Source of the DNA: Fidelibacterota bacterium UBA6817
Lineage (GTDB): Bacteria; Fidelibacterota; Fidelibacteria; Fidelibacterales; Fidelibacteraceae
Length of the DNA stretch: 19,601 nucleotides
NCBI GenBank assembly: GCA_002452555.1
Contig: DKER01000123.1
Span: forward strand, 1-19,601
Direction of reading: 5' to 3'
Positions 7,321 through 15,081 of the stretch are shown here, in pieces; position 1 is the first letter of the stretch, and every line of letters starts with the position of its first letter. Position numbers and translations under genes: made by a program. The notes under the pieces are model-generated. The model searched no databases. It was not told the origin of the DNA and saw only the letters and a list, made by a program, of their open reading frames with translations.

Positions 7321-8256
7321 ATGAAAATAAGCGGTTTCTCTTTTGTGCGGAATGGTATCAGTCTTTACTATCCTATTGTGGAATCTATCAAATCTTCACT
7401 GCCTTTGGTTGATGAATTTATCGTGGCTGTGGGAAGTTCTGATGATGGAACCCGAAAAGCGATTGAAGATATCGGGGATCCCAAAGTAAGGATCATTGAT
7501 ACAGAATGGGATGTAAAGTATTTTAAAAAAGGAATTATTAACGCTATACAGACAGACATTGCCAAAGAGCAGTGTACAGGAGACTGGCTTTTATATTTAC
7601 AGGCGGACGAAGTGCTTCATGAGAAAGATTTACCGATCATAAAATCTCGTTGTGAAGAGCTTCTCGATAAACCGGAGGTGGAAGGACTGTTATTCAAGTA
7701 TCGCCATTTTTGGGGGGATTATGATCACTATCATATCAGCCACGGGTGGTATCCGCATGAAATTCGAATGATCCGGAATCGTCCTGATATTCATTCCTAT
7801 GAAAGTGCCCAGTCTTTTCGCGCTTTTGAGTATTATGATAATCCCCGTCAACAGGAGGGAACCCGAAAACTCAATGTGGCAATGGTAGATGCCTGGATTT
7901 ATCATTACGGCTGGGTACGGCCGCCACATTTAATGCAGTCAAAAAGTCGGGCTTTATCCGGGCTTCACTGGGGTTTGAACCGGGCTAAGGATTATTATGA
8001 TAAGGCCCCGAAAGAATTTGATTACGGTCCGTTACAGAGACTGGGACGGTTTCAGGGACATCATCCAAATGTAATGGAAGACAGAATAAAATCTCTGGAC
8101 TGGAAGAATAAACTTCAATATTCAGGAAAACCGAATCCTTTGAGGAAAAAACATAAACATGAAACGCTCCGTTACCGGTTCACAACATTCATTGAAACAA
8201 TTTTAAACTGTCCTGTTGGGCAATTTAAAAACTATATACTTATCCGGGATGTCTGA
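7321..8256 (+). CDS. Family 2 glycosyltransferase
   Basis: Probable cytoplasmic-face GT-A glycosyltransferase of family 2. The acceptor and donor sugar are unknown. From the ATG at 7321 it is 311 residues. The N-terminal strand SGFSFVRNG is followed by DEFIVAVGSSDDGT (sugar-nucleotide binding, SSDDGT at about 39-44). The metal-site region WLLYLQADEVLHE has QADE at 95-98 where many GT2 enzymes have DADE. The C-terminal half is rich in aromatic and basic residues (WYPHEIRMIRNRP, WIYHYGWVR). The start at 7321 is chosen because AGGG lies 5 bases upstream; the in-frame GTG at 7315 overlaps that ribosome site. It opens a six-gene glycan operon, and its stop lies 8 bases inside the next gene. Confidence 0.85.
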   Translation: MKISGFSFVRNGISLYYPIVESIKSSLPLVDEFIVAVGSSDDGTRKAIEDIGDPKVRIIDTEWDVKYFKKGIINAIQTDIAKEQCTGDWLLYLQADEVLHEKDLPIIKSRCEELLDKPEVEGLLFKYRHFWGDYDHYHISHGWYPHEIRMIRNRPDIHSYESAQSFRAFEYYDNPRQQEGTRKLNVAMVDAWIYHYGWVRPPHLMQSKSRALSGLHWGLNRAKDYYDKAPKEFDYGPLQRLGRFQGHHPNVMEDRIKSLDWKNKLQYSGKPNPLRKKHKHETLRYRFTTFIETILNCPVGQFKNYILIRDV

Positions 8257-9019
8257 TATAACAAACATACCTGTATCAGCGGCACTCATTGTAAAAAATG
8301 AGGAAAATAACATTCGGCGATGTCTGAATTCAATCCGCTGGATCCATGACATTGTCGTTTTTGATACCGGAAGCACGGATAAAACGCCGGATATTTGCCG
8401 GGAATACAGTTGCAGAATTCTTAAAGGGGATTGGCAGGGATTTGGACCTGCTAAACAATTTGCCGTTTCCCGATCCCTTCATGACTGGGTGTTGGTTATT
8501 GATGCAGATGAGGAAGTCAGCCCTCAGCTGCAACAGACAATTCTTTCCATTTTAAAATCTCCCGAAGCAGATGGATACAGAATTCGAAGGATCTCCTATT
8601 ATTTAGGGAAGCAGATTACACATGGTGGGTGGAATCGGGATTATACTCTGCGTCTTTTCAATCGAAAACAGGGAAGCTTTAATCAAAAAGTTGTTCATGA
8701 ATCAGTTCAAATTCCGTCAGGAAAGATAGATACAATTCATGAACCGCTGTTTCATTATACGTATCCTGATATCAATACGCACTTAAGAAAAATATCACTT
8801 TACACAGATCTTGCCGCAAAATCTGCAGTTCATGAGGGAAAGCAATCAAATCTTGGCATGGCCATGATGAAGGGGGAATTTAAATTTCTTAAAATGTATT
8901 TTTTACAGGCCGGTTTTATGGATGGCAGGGAAGGATTCATTTTGGCAGTCATGTCTGCGTTTGGTGTCTTTTTAAAATATGTAAAAATTAGCCGGCTTAG
9001 CCGCGGTAAACCGGTATGA
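8249..9019 (+). CDS. Family 2 glycosyltransferase, LPS-core WaaE/LgtF-like
   Basis: Probable glycosyltransferase adding a hexose to the inner-core heptose of lipopolysaccharide, by resemblance to the WaaE/LgtF group. The 256 residues show SAALIVKNEENNIRRCL at the N-terminus and FDTGSTDKTPDIC at about 38-50. The metal-binding WVLVIDADEE has DADEE at 85-89. A further HGGWNRDYTLRLF...KVVHE block is typical of this group. A hydrophobic C-terminal stretch (FILAVMSAFGVFLKY) may be a membrane-associated helix. The ATG at 8249 is preferred over a TTG at 8216 because it gives a family-like N-terminus and a small overlap of 8 bases with the preceding gene; the ribosome site is weak. It is the second gene of the glycan operon and overlaps the next by four bases. 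Confidence 0.85.
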   Translation: MSDITNIPVSAALIVKNEENNIRRCLNSIRWIHDIVVFDTGSTDKTPDICREYSCRILKGDWQGFGPAKQFAVSRSLHDWVLVIDADEEVSPQLQQTILSILKSPEADGYRIRRISYYLGKQITHGGWNRDYTLRLFNRKQGSFNQKVVHESVQIPSGKIDTIHEPLFHYTYPDINTHLRKISLYTDLAAKSAVHEGKQSNLGMAMMKGEFKFLKMYFLQAGFMDGREGFILAVMSAFGVFLKYVKISRLSRGKPV

Positions 9020-10119
9020 ATGAACAGATAATTCATATTGATACGGCTAAGACTTGGCGCGGTGGTCAACAACAGGCGGCCTATCTTCATGAGGGTCTTG
9101 TCAGGAAAGGGATGGATTCGCTCATGGTCTGTCCCCGGGATTCAATCATGGAATCTTGGTGCCTGACTCATCAGCTCCCCGTACAAACCCTTCCGTTGTG
9201 TTGCGAGGCGGATATCTTTTCGGCTGTTCGACTGACAGGTCTCGTCCGAAAAGATAAAACGTGTATTCTTCATGCCCATAACGCTCATGGATTAACCGTT
9301 GCTTTAATGACAAAAATATTTTCATCCAAAAAAATATCGATCATTGCTTCCAGGCGGGTTGATTTTGCACTGAAAAACAATATTCCAGGCCAATGGAAAT
9401 ATCGAACACGCTTGCTCAGTAAAATTGTATGTATCAGTCATGAAATATATCATATTCTCCTTTCTCAAGGAATTCCTGAAGAAAAACTGATCATAATTCA
9501 CTCAGGTGTGGATATTCACAAATTTGATAAAATTGAAGCAAATAATCATATTCGACACGAGTTATCAATTCCTGAAAACCATAAAATTGTCAGCACGGTT
9601 GCTGCATTAACGGGTCATAAGGATTATCCGAACTTTCTTGAAGCAGCAAGACTGGTTTTACAGGAATACGCTCCGGTAACTTTTATTGCGGTCGGTGACG
9701 GAAAACTGTCTGAAGAGATAATGACCCTTGCAGAAAAAAAAGGATTGAAAAACAATGTCATTTTTACCGGATTTCGAAAAGATGTGGGAAGAATACTGAA
9801 AAGCAGCGATCTGTTTATCATGGCATCAAAAAAAGAGGGAATGGGGACAAGTATTCTCGATGCGGAAGCGGCAGGGTTACCGGTAATTGGAACGAATGCA
9901 GGTGGAATTCCGGAAGTTGTTCGACATTTGGAAAACGGTTTGATCGTTCAACGACAAAATCCGAAAGCACTGGCAGAGGCTGTCCTTACACTTCTTCAGG
10001 ATGATAAAAAAAGAAACATGTACGGCAGTAAGAGTCTTGAGCTCGTCCGGGACTTTGATATAGGCATAACCATTGAAAAACACATTACGTTATATGAAAA
10101 AATCCTTAAAAAGTATTAA
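9016..10119 (+). CDS. Family 4 glycosyltransferase (GT-B fold)
   Basis: Probable retaining GT-B glycosyltransferase of LPS or surface glycan assembly. The 367 residues begin HIDTAKTWRGGQQQ, a typical glycine-rich acceptor-side loop. HAHNAHGLT lies at about 86-94, IHSGVDIHKF at about 161-170, and the donor-binding TGFRKDV at about 251-257. The nucleotide-sugar site reads KKEGMGTSILDAEAAGLPVI. The classical EX7E motif is here EX7D (E274, D282), which I recall as common in a GT4 subfamily with the EGxGTSILDA pattern. The ATGA overlap with the previous gene and the 26-base overlap with the heptosyltransferase gene show tight coupling. Specific sugar and linkage cannot be inferred. Confidence 0.87.
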   Translation: MNEQIIHIDTAKTWRGGQQQAAYLHEGLVRKGMDSLMVCPRDSIMESWCLTHQLPVQTLPLCCEADIFSAVRLTGLVRKDKTCILHAHNAHGLTVALMTKIFSSKKISIIASRRVDFALKNNIPGQWKYRTRLLSKIVCISHEIYHILLSQGIPEEKLIIIHSGVDIHKFDKIEANNHIRHELSIPENHKIVSTVAALTGHKDYPNFLEAARLVLQEYAPVTFIAVGDGKLSEEIMTLAEKKGLKNNVIFTGFRKDVGRILKSSDLFIMASKKEGMGTSILDAEAAGLPVIGTNAGGIPEVVRHLENGLIVQRQNPKALAEAVLTLLQDDKKRNMYGSKSLELVRDFDIGITIEKHITLYEKILKKY

Positions 10120-11137
10120 ACCCAGGCATGTTCTGATCATTCAGACTGCTTTTATAGGCGACGCCATTATGTCTACGCCTGTTATACAGGCAGTATGTGA
10201 TTATTGGCCCGATACTGTTGTGGATGTTGTTACGCGAGCTGAGATAGCAATTCTTTTTAAACACCATCCTCGGATAAGACGTGTGTATACAATTGATAAA
10301 TCTGATCATAAGAATAAATATGAATCCCTGATGGATCTGGTAAAACAAATACGGCCTGTGAAATATCATCTGGCATTTTCTCTGCAAAGCAGTTTTACAT
10401 CCTCTCTGCTCATGATTTTATCGGGTATAAAAATTAGGATTGGCTTTTATCGCCAAAAATTTTTGACATATAAAGTCAAGCCGCCCAAAGGACTCCATTC
10501 CAGACAACGGTATTTATTGTTTATGAAGCCTTTTACCGATAAAGTATTTTCTGACAGTACGCGCTTATATATTTCTCCGGAAGAAAGTGAACATGCCGAG
10601 AAAATTATTAACAAAGCGAATCCTGCAAACTCAAGAATTATTGGTTTTGCACCCGGTTCGGTTCGGGAAACAAAAAAATGGCCATCTTCGTATTGGTCCG
10701 AACTCCTTGTTTTACTCAAAGATCGGGGCTTTGAAGTTGTTTTTATCGGTAGTCCCTCTGAGAGGGAATTGTGTGAATCGATTATTCATACAACAGGTCT
10801 GGACGCTTACAATGCTTCTGGAGAATTAAATTTGCTTGAATCGGCAGCGTTGATTCGTAACCTTGATTTGTTGATATGTAATGACAGTGCACCGTTACAT
10901 ATGGGAAATGCGGTAAATACACCTGTCTTTGCCTTTTTCGGGCCGACCGTAAAAGCGTTTGGCTGTTATCCTTATCGTGAACAGGATAAAATTCTGGAAA
11001 TTGACCTGCCATGCAGACCCTGTGGAAAGCATGGACATATTCGCTGTCCTCTTCGCCATTTTAAATGTATGGCGGAACAGTATCCTGTAATGGTTTCCGG
11101 TCTTGTTTTTGAAAGGTTCGCAATCCATGACAAATAA
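10094..11137 (+). CDS. Family 9 glycosyltransferase, ADP-heptose:LPS heptosyltransferase-like
   Basis: Probable heptosyltransferase of the WaaC/WaaF/RfaQ family, building the LPS inner core on the cytoplasmic face of the inner membrane. The 347 residues start with a basic segment, then VLIIQTAFIGDAIMSTPV with the conserved Asp of the family (D23). FAPGSVRETKKWP begins the donor domain, followed by VVFIGSP and the signature CNDSAPLHMGNAVNTPVFAFFGPT. A cysteine-rich CRPCGKHGH-x-x-CPLRHFKCM segment, seen in WaaF-like proteins, lies near the C-terminus. The ATG at 10094 is preferred to TTG 10073 and lies 26 bases inside the preceding gene. It is the strongest evidence in the window for an LPS-type outer membrane. 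Whether heptose I, II or another sugar is moved is not decided. Confidence 0.88.
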   Translation: MKKSLKSIKPRHVLIIQTAFIGDAIMSTPVIQAVCDYWPDTVVDVVTRAEIAILFKHHPRIRRVYTIDKSDHKNKYESLMDLVKQIRPVKYHLAFSLQSSFTSSLLMILSGIKIRIGFYRQKFLTYKVKPPKGLHSRQRYLLFMKPFTDKVFSDSTRLYISPEESEHAEKIINKANPANSRIIGFAPGSVRETKKWPSSYWSELLVLLKDRGFEVVFIGSPSERELCESIIHTTGLDAYNASGELNLLESAALIRNLDLLICNDSAPLHMGNAVNTPVFAFFGPTVKAFGCYPYREQDKILEIDLPCRPCGKHGHIRCPLRHFKCMAEQYPVMVSGLVFERFAIHDK

Positions 11138-12173
11138 AAAGATTTTATTGATTACGGGTGATAAAAATTTTTATGGCCAGTCCCGGAAAGCATGGGTCCC
11201 CATGGATATTTCACTCATTAAAAACAGACTGGGTGAATATGGTTATCAAGTTGACGTGCGTTCAATTCAGGATGTTTGTAATCAGAAGAACAAACCGGAA
11301 AATGAAATTATTCTGTACAGTTTCAGCCAGAAGGACAATGTCCGTCAGTATATCAGAGATATTATAACGCTGTTAAGCAAAAAAAATCGCATTATCCCGC
11401 CTTTGGATCTTTTATTTTGTCATGAAAATAAGGGTTATCAGGAATTATATAAACAGGAACAGGGTTTAACGGGTTTAAAAGCCTGGTATTTTACTAATCT
11501 GTATGATATTGATACCTATAACATACCTTACCCTGTTGTGCTGAAAACAATTTACGGATCAAACGGCAAAGGGGTTTATCTTATTCGTAATCGGACCGAG
11601 TTGGAAAAACAGGTAAAAAAATTAACCGATATCAGTTTGCTGACCCGATTGGACCTGTTCAGAAGGCGGTATTTTCGAAAAAAAACATTTGCTGATTATC
11701 CAAATTACAGTGATTTCCAAGATTATCTGCAGTATAAAGATTATATCACGAAACACGAGAATTTCATTCTTCAGGAATTTGTTCCCAACTTAAAATTTGA
11801 CTACCGTGTCCTTGCTCTTGAAGGAATATATTTTGCCATGAGGCGCTACACAAAAAAAGGGGATTTCAGAGCCAGCGGTACAAAAAAATTTGATTTTAAT
11901 TTTATTCCTGACAATGCCTTATTAACGTATGCAGAAAAGGTCTACAATCATTTTGATAACCCATTTTTATCCATGGATATTGTTTTTAACGGACAGGAAT
12001 ATTTTCTCATTGAATTTCAAGCCTCTCATTTCGGAGTCAGTGCCATCACGAAATCAAAGGGATATTATTCAAAATTGAAGAATCAGTGGACCTTTTGTGA
12101 AGATAAATCAATTGTGGAATATGAAATAGCCGATTCCCTGATCCGGTATCTGAAACGAACGCTTGAGTCATAA
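11127..12173 (+). CDS. ATP-grasp protein of the glycan operon (RimK/TupA-like, substrate unknown)
   Basis: A 348-residue protein with ATP-grasp features, probably forming an acyl-phosphate and then an amide or ester bond. The central domain shows PVVLKTIYGSNGKGVYLI, with the ATP-binding Lys near 140 and the glycine loop at 144-149. FILQEFVPN follows near 213-221, then DYRV at about 225-228, MRR, and GDFRASGT at about 245-252. The C-terminal metal-binding block is SMDIVF...LIEFQASHFG. The last metal ligand is usually Asn (E-x-N) but is Gln here (E296, Q298). A basic and aromatic insertion lies at about 170-210. The ATG at 11127 overlaps the heptosyltransferase stop, and the stop shares one base with the next gene. 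The context suggests modification of an LPS or surface glycan, as in TupA-type teichuronopeptide ligases; this is inference. Confidence 0.7.
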   Translation: MTNKKILLITGDKNFYGQSRKAWVPMDISLIKNRLGEYGYQVDVRSIQDVCNQKNKPENEIILYSFSQKDNVRQYIRDIITLLSKKNRIIPPLDLLFCHENKGYQELYKQEQGLTGLKAWYFTNLYDIDTYNIPYPVVLKTIYGSNGKGVYLIRNRTELEKQVKKLTDISLLTRLDLFRRRYFRKKTFADYPNYSDFQDYLQYKDYITKHENFILQEFVPNLKFDYRVLALEGIYFAMRRYTKKGDFRASGTKKFDFNFIPDNALLTYAEKVYNHFDNPFLSMDIVFNGQEYFLIEFQASHFGVSAITKSKGYYSKLKNQWTFCEDKSIVEYEIADSLIRYLKRTLES

Positions 12174-13204
12174 TGCAACTGTCATCCTATCTTTATACAC
12201 TGCCATATCGAATTTTCTGGCATTTGTCAAAATACCGGAACCGGCTGATTCCCTGTGTGATTTATTGTGCAGAGCCTCTGGACTACACCATTCTTCAACC
12301 GGTTGTCCGTCATCTCAAGATGCCTTGTGTATATGCAGCAAAAAACAGGCGGACTGCTGATTATTTACACAAGCAGGGATGTGCAGTATACCGCATGCCG
12401 GTTTTTCCCGAAATGGTTCTCATGGCTCGTCACAGCACGTGGAAATTTCCCGTCCCGGCAATTCGGAAATACGGGTTTCGTCATGGTCCCTATCATTTTA
12501 AGACTTTTACATCTGTCAGAAACTATCAGCCGTTTACACTTTTTTTCCTTACTTCGAATTCTGAAGAAGCAGAAGCACGGAAGATGGGACTTGACAACGT
12601 GACGGCTGTCGGTTATCCCAGGCTGGATCCGGCATTTGACGGAAGCTGGACTGAAGAAAAGCTCAGGGACTTTCGTAAAGATAAATTGAACGATATTAAA
12701 AAGCCTTTACTTCTTTTCAGTGCCACCTGGGAAAAATCGGGAATGTCTGCTGTTGAACGCTGGTATCGGCGTCTGAATGAACTGACAAATGACTATGCGG
12801 TATGTGTAACCCTCCATCCATGGATTTCCCGGGAAGTTTTTCATGAAATAAAAAATACACCGGATATTTTTCTGGCCGGTACTGATGATCTTCTGCCACT
12901 AATGATGCTTGCCGATTGTACCATCAGCGACACAAGCTCCATCATCGGGGAATTTATTGCCCTGGACAAACGAATCATCACGTTTCGAACCGGAAGGGCA
13001 GAACGTAAACCCGATTCTTTGGATTCAATGCTGGATAGGACAGGCTACCGTGTGGATTCATTTGATGATTTAAAACAAACCCTCACACAATATATACATG
13101 CCGAAGACCCTTATACCCATTCCCGTCATGAATTGTGCAAACACTTCTTCTGCAATCTTGGAAATGCCGGAAAACTCGCGGCGGATTTGATACTAAATCA
13201 ATAA
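12173..13204 (+). CDS. CDP-glycerol glycerophosphotransferase-like protein (TagB/TagF family)
   Basis: A 343-residue GT-B type transferase resembling the CDP-glycerol:poly(glycerophosphate) glycerophosphotransferase family, which moves glycerol-phosphate (or a similar polyol- or amino-alcohol-phosphate) to glycans. Conserved points are HGPYHFK with His104, VGYPRLDP at about 146-153, LLFSATWEKSG at about 180-190 and TLHPW with His215. DCTISDTSSIIGEF at about 248-261 corresponds to the D-SS substrate loop of TagF. The spacing of the two His and the D-SS motif is as in the family. A hydrophobic N-terminal segment (about 5-18) may attach it to the membrane. The ATG overlaps the ATP-grasp stop. 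Its place in an LPS operon suggests a phosphodiester-linked substituent rather than teichoic acid. It is the last gene of the operon. Confidence 0.75.
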   Translation: MQLSSYLYTLPYRIFWHLSKYRNRLIPCVIYCAEPLDYTILQPVVRHLKMPCVYAAKNRRTADYLHKQGCAVYRMPVFPEMVLMARHSTWKFPVPAIRKYGFRHGPYHFKTFTSVRNYQPFTLFFLTSNSEEAEARKMGLDNVTAVGYPRLDPAFDGSWTEEKLRDFRKDKLNDIKKPLLLFSATWEKSGMSAVERWYRRLNELTNDYAVCVTLHPWISREVFHEIKNTPDIFLAGTDDLLPLMMLADCTISDTSSIIGEFIALDKRIITFRTGRAERKPDSLDSMLDRTGYRVDSFDDLKQTLTQYIHAEDPYTHSRHELCKHFFCNLGNAGKLAADLILNQ

Positions 13205-13235
13205 AACATTCTTGATTCAAATCTGTTTTTTTTTT
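13184..13235 (+). terminator. Candidate intrinsic terminator overlapping the last gene of the glycan operon
   Basis: GATTTGA (13184-13190) pairs with TCAAATC (13217-13223), and AATCAA (13196-13201) pairs with TTGATT (13212-13217). This gives a two-part AT-rich stem spanning the stop codon. After TG it is followed by ten T (13226-13235). The low-GC stem makes it weaker than a textbook terminator, but the position and T-tract fit. Confidence 0.5.
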
Positions 13236-13553
13236 CGGATGCACTCGTAGACCGGTTATTTTAATTATGCGGGAGTTTTTACATTCCCGGTTACTGAGTG
13301 ACATTGTGGATGAAGATTTATTTGTAAATATTTTTTCTTACTATTTCAGTAATCAACATCCGCTTTTTTCTTAAAATAATATACGCCCATACTTCACTTA
13401 CGTGCGTCAATTTGTTTTAGAAAATTTCTTGTTTCCCTGCACCATACCTTCCGTCAGGGCATTTTAATTTTATATGTAACCCATCATGCTTAAAACAAGA
13501 AAAACAAAAGACTATCAATTGCAAAATAAACCAAATAAAACAATATGTAAAAA
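13205..13553. other. 349-base intergenic region between convergent operons
   Basis: AT-rich stretch between the glycan operon and the rnf operon, which point towards each other. It holds the T-tract of the terminator above. A further weak hairpin has GGATG..GATT at 13308-13318 against AATC..CATCC at 13351-13361, followed by GC and six T; this could be a second, weak plus-strand terminator. A short CCCTG...CAGGG inverted repeat lies near 13436-13460. No coding potential, tRNA or known RNA motif was recognised. Confidence 0.5.
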
Positions 13554-14000
13554 CTACAAAACCCTTTCCATCCGGTAAAACTTTTCCGGTTTGGAAGCCA
13601 GTAATTTTGACCACTTAAAACCAATAAATCCCCCAAGCAACAAACCGCCCAACCCTAAAATAAACTGATAGAGTTCCAGGGGAAAGGGGAGAGTCACAGG
13701 GTGAAAATAATAGCCGGCCAGGAGCCCGCCAATAAAACAAATACCGGGAATCCCATATTGAATGGAAGAAAGTTTAATTAAAAAAGATGATGTTTCGGTG
13801 AGTTCAATCAGATCACCGGGTTTCGCATTCAATGTATTCAAAACAGGAATTTTTACCGGTTCATTTCGTGTTTTCAAAGGCAGAACGGGAAAAATCGGCA
13901 GAGAATAGCGTGAAGGGGAGCGTTGAGGAAGCATAAGGATTATTGCATAATCACCTTGGATTGATTCAACTTTGCCATTTGTCTGAGCCGTAATGGACAT
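13554..14000 (-). CDS. RseC/MucC-family membrane protein lacking the N-terminal cysteines
   Basis: A 148-residue protein with the RseC layout: an N-terminal soluble beta-type domain (V-E-S-IQGDYAII...), a conserved KPGDLIEL turn at about 60-67, and two transmembrane helices at about 73-98 and 110-128. It ends in a basic tail. In E. coli RseC takes part with Rsx/Rnf proteins in reducing SoxR, and its family usually carries a cluster of cysteines near the N-terminus (an AxCxxC-type motif). Here that region reads LMLPQRSPSRYSLPIF with no cysteine. The only Cys (about 88) is in the first membrane helix. The ATG overlaps the rnfB stop by one base, so it is the last gene of the rnf operon. The call rests on layout plus context. 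Confidence 0.65.
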   Translation of the reverse strand: MSITAQTNGKVESIQGDYAIILMLPQRSPSRYSLPIFPVLPLKTRNEPVKIPVLNTLNAKPGDLIELTETSSFLIKLSSIQYGIPGICFIGGLLAGYYFHPVTLPFPLELYQFILGLGGLLLGGFIGFKWSKLLASKPEKFYRMERVL

Positions 14001-14818
14001 TAATCCGTACCGCTTTCATCAAGACTGACAAGCACAAGGTTGGGACATTTTTGTGTTGGCAGGTCCTCACGGTCTTTCCATTTTGAATAGTTGAAATGAG
14101 CAAGTCCGTTATCCAAATACATCATTTCATCACCGGCTTCACGAATACAGATTCCGCAGCCGATACATGCACGCGTGCAAACCAATCGTGAGTATTTACC
14201 GGCATCCTGATTCTTGCATTTAACAAAAACCCTGTGGCCAACGGGATGCATTTCAATAATATTTCGCGGACAGACTTCGGCACATTTGCCGCATCCTACA
14301 CATTTATCCTCTATAACAACCGGGAGCCGGTTGTCATTCATATACATAGCATCAAATTGACAGGCATCCACACAGTCTCCAAAACCGAGACAACCCCATT
14401 CGCAAAGTTTGTATGCACCGCCGGCAAACGTAGATGCCACACAGGATTCAATTCCCAGATATTCACCTTTAACAGCCATTTCATTCAGCCCTCCCTGGCA
14501 CTGGATACGGGCTTTCAGCGGTTCGCCTGCCTCAACTTCAACGCCAAGAATTTTCGCAATATCTTCTGCTGTTTCGACGCCCCCCACCGGACAGCCGCTG
14601 ATGGATGCATTTCCCTTAACAACATTCTCAGCAAAATTCATACAACCGGCATAACCGCATCCTCCGCAATTTACACCGGGTAAAACCTCATTAACCTGTT
14701 CAATTCTCGGGTCTTCTTCAACGTGGAGTTTTTTGTTGGCAATGGCAAGTCCGGTTGCAAAAATAAGACCGATACCACCCATACCACCCATAGAAATCAG
14801 AATGGCATTCAGATCCAT
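14000..14818 (-). CDS. rnfB: Rnf complex subunit B, iron-sulfur ferredoxin-type
   Basis: Electron-input subunit of the Rnf ferredoxin:NAD oxidoreductase, anchored in the inner membrane and facing the cytoplasm. The 272 residues begin with one membrane helix (about 8-28). The N-terminal iron-sulfur domain follows, with CGGCGYAGC at 51-59 and CP at 76. After C107-Q-G-G and C126 comes a double ferredoxin region: C139-x3-C-x5-C-x3-C and C173-x2-C-x2-C-x3-CP. A last group, CTRACIGCGIC, is at 214-224 with KCP at 257-259. Twenty cysteines are present, enough for four or five clusters. GAGGAA (minus strand, 14824-14829) sits 5 bases before the ATG. It lies 2 bases downstream of the mini-RnfB-like gene and overlaps the RseC-like gene by one base. 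Confidence 0.95.
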   Translation of the reverse strand: MDLNAILISMGGMGGIGLIFATGLAIANKKLHVEEDPRIEQVNEVLPGVNCGGCGYAGCMNFAENVVKGNASISGCPVGGVETAEDIAKILGVEVEAGEPLKARIQCQGGLNEMAVKGEYLGIESCVASTFAGGAYKLCEWGCLGFGDCVDACQFDAMYMNDNRLPVVIEDKCVGCGKCAEVCPRNIIEMHPVGHRVFVKCKNQDAGKYSRLVCTRACIGCGICIREAGDEMMYLDNGLAHFNYSKWKDREDLPTQKCPNLVLVSLDESGTD

Positions 14819-14820
14819 GT

Positions 14821-15033
14821 TTATTCCTCTGTAGGTTTATTCTGTGCGGGATGGATTGAACAACCGGTAATACCGCATGAACTGCAGGCACTGTCACCGG
14901 AAAGGCAATCTGCACCGGGATATTGTGCTTTTCGACGGTAGAATGTTTTGTTCATAATAACCATGCCAAGGGAATATATGAGACCGATTGCCAGCATAAC
15001 GACAACGGTAGTAAGAATTGATGTGATATTCAT
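14821..15033 (-). CDS. 70-aa Cys-rich membrane protein resembling the RnfB N-terminus
   Basis: Small protein inserted between rnfA and rnfB. One membrane helix spans about residues 5-27, then a basic FYRRK stretch, then a tail with C43, C50, C53 and C58 (C-x6-C-x2-CGITGC). It lines up without gaps with the first 60 residues of RnfB: M-x-x-x-x-IL start, IGLI in the helix, an NK after it, and CxxCGxxGC at 50-58 versus 51-59. Four Cys could bind one [4Fe-4S] cluster. Translation is supported by AGGAAG (15038-15043, minus strand) 4 bases before the ATG and by 2-base spacing to rnfB. It may be an extra electron-transfer or assembly subunit. FeoB-associated Cys-rich small proteins are an alternative comparison but fit less well. 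Confidence 0.7.
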   Translation of the reverse strand: MNITSILTTVVVMLAIGLIYSLGMVIMNKTFYRRKAQYPGADCLSGDSACSSCGITGCSIHPAQNKPTEE

Positions 15034-15081
15034 GTCACTTCCTCATTTTTTCCCTTGAACGACCGCATTCTGTTGACGTTC

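Noticed and set aside
14234..14683. 149-codon open frame on the plus strand opposite rnfB
   Set aside because: It is antisense to the conserved cysteine-rich part of rnfB and has no recognisable family pattern.
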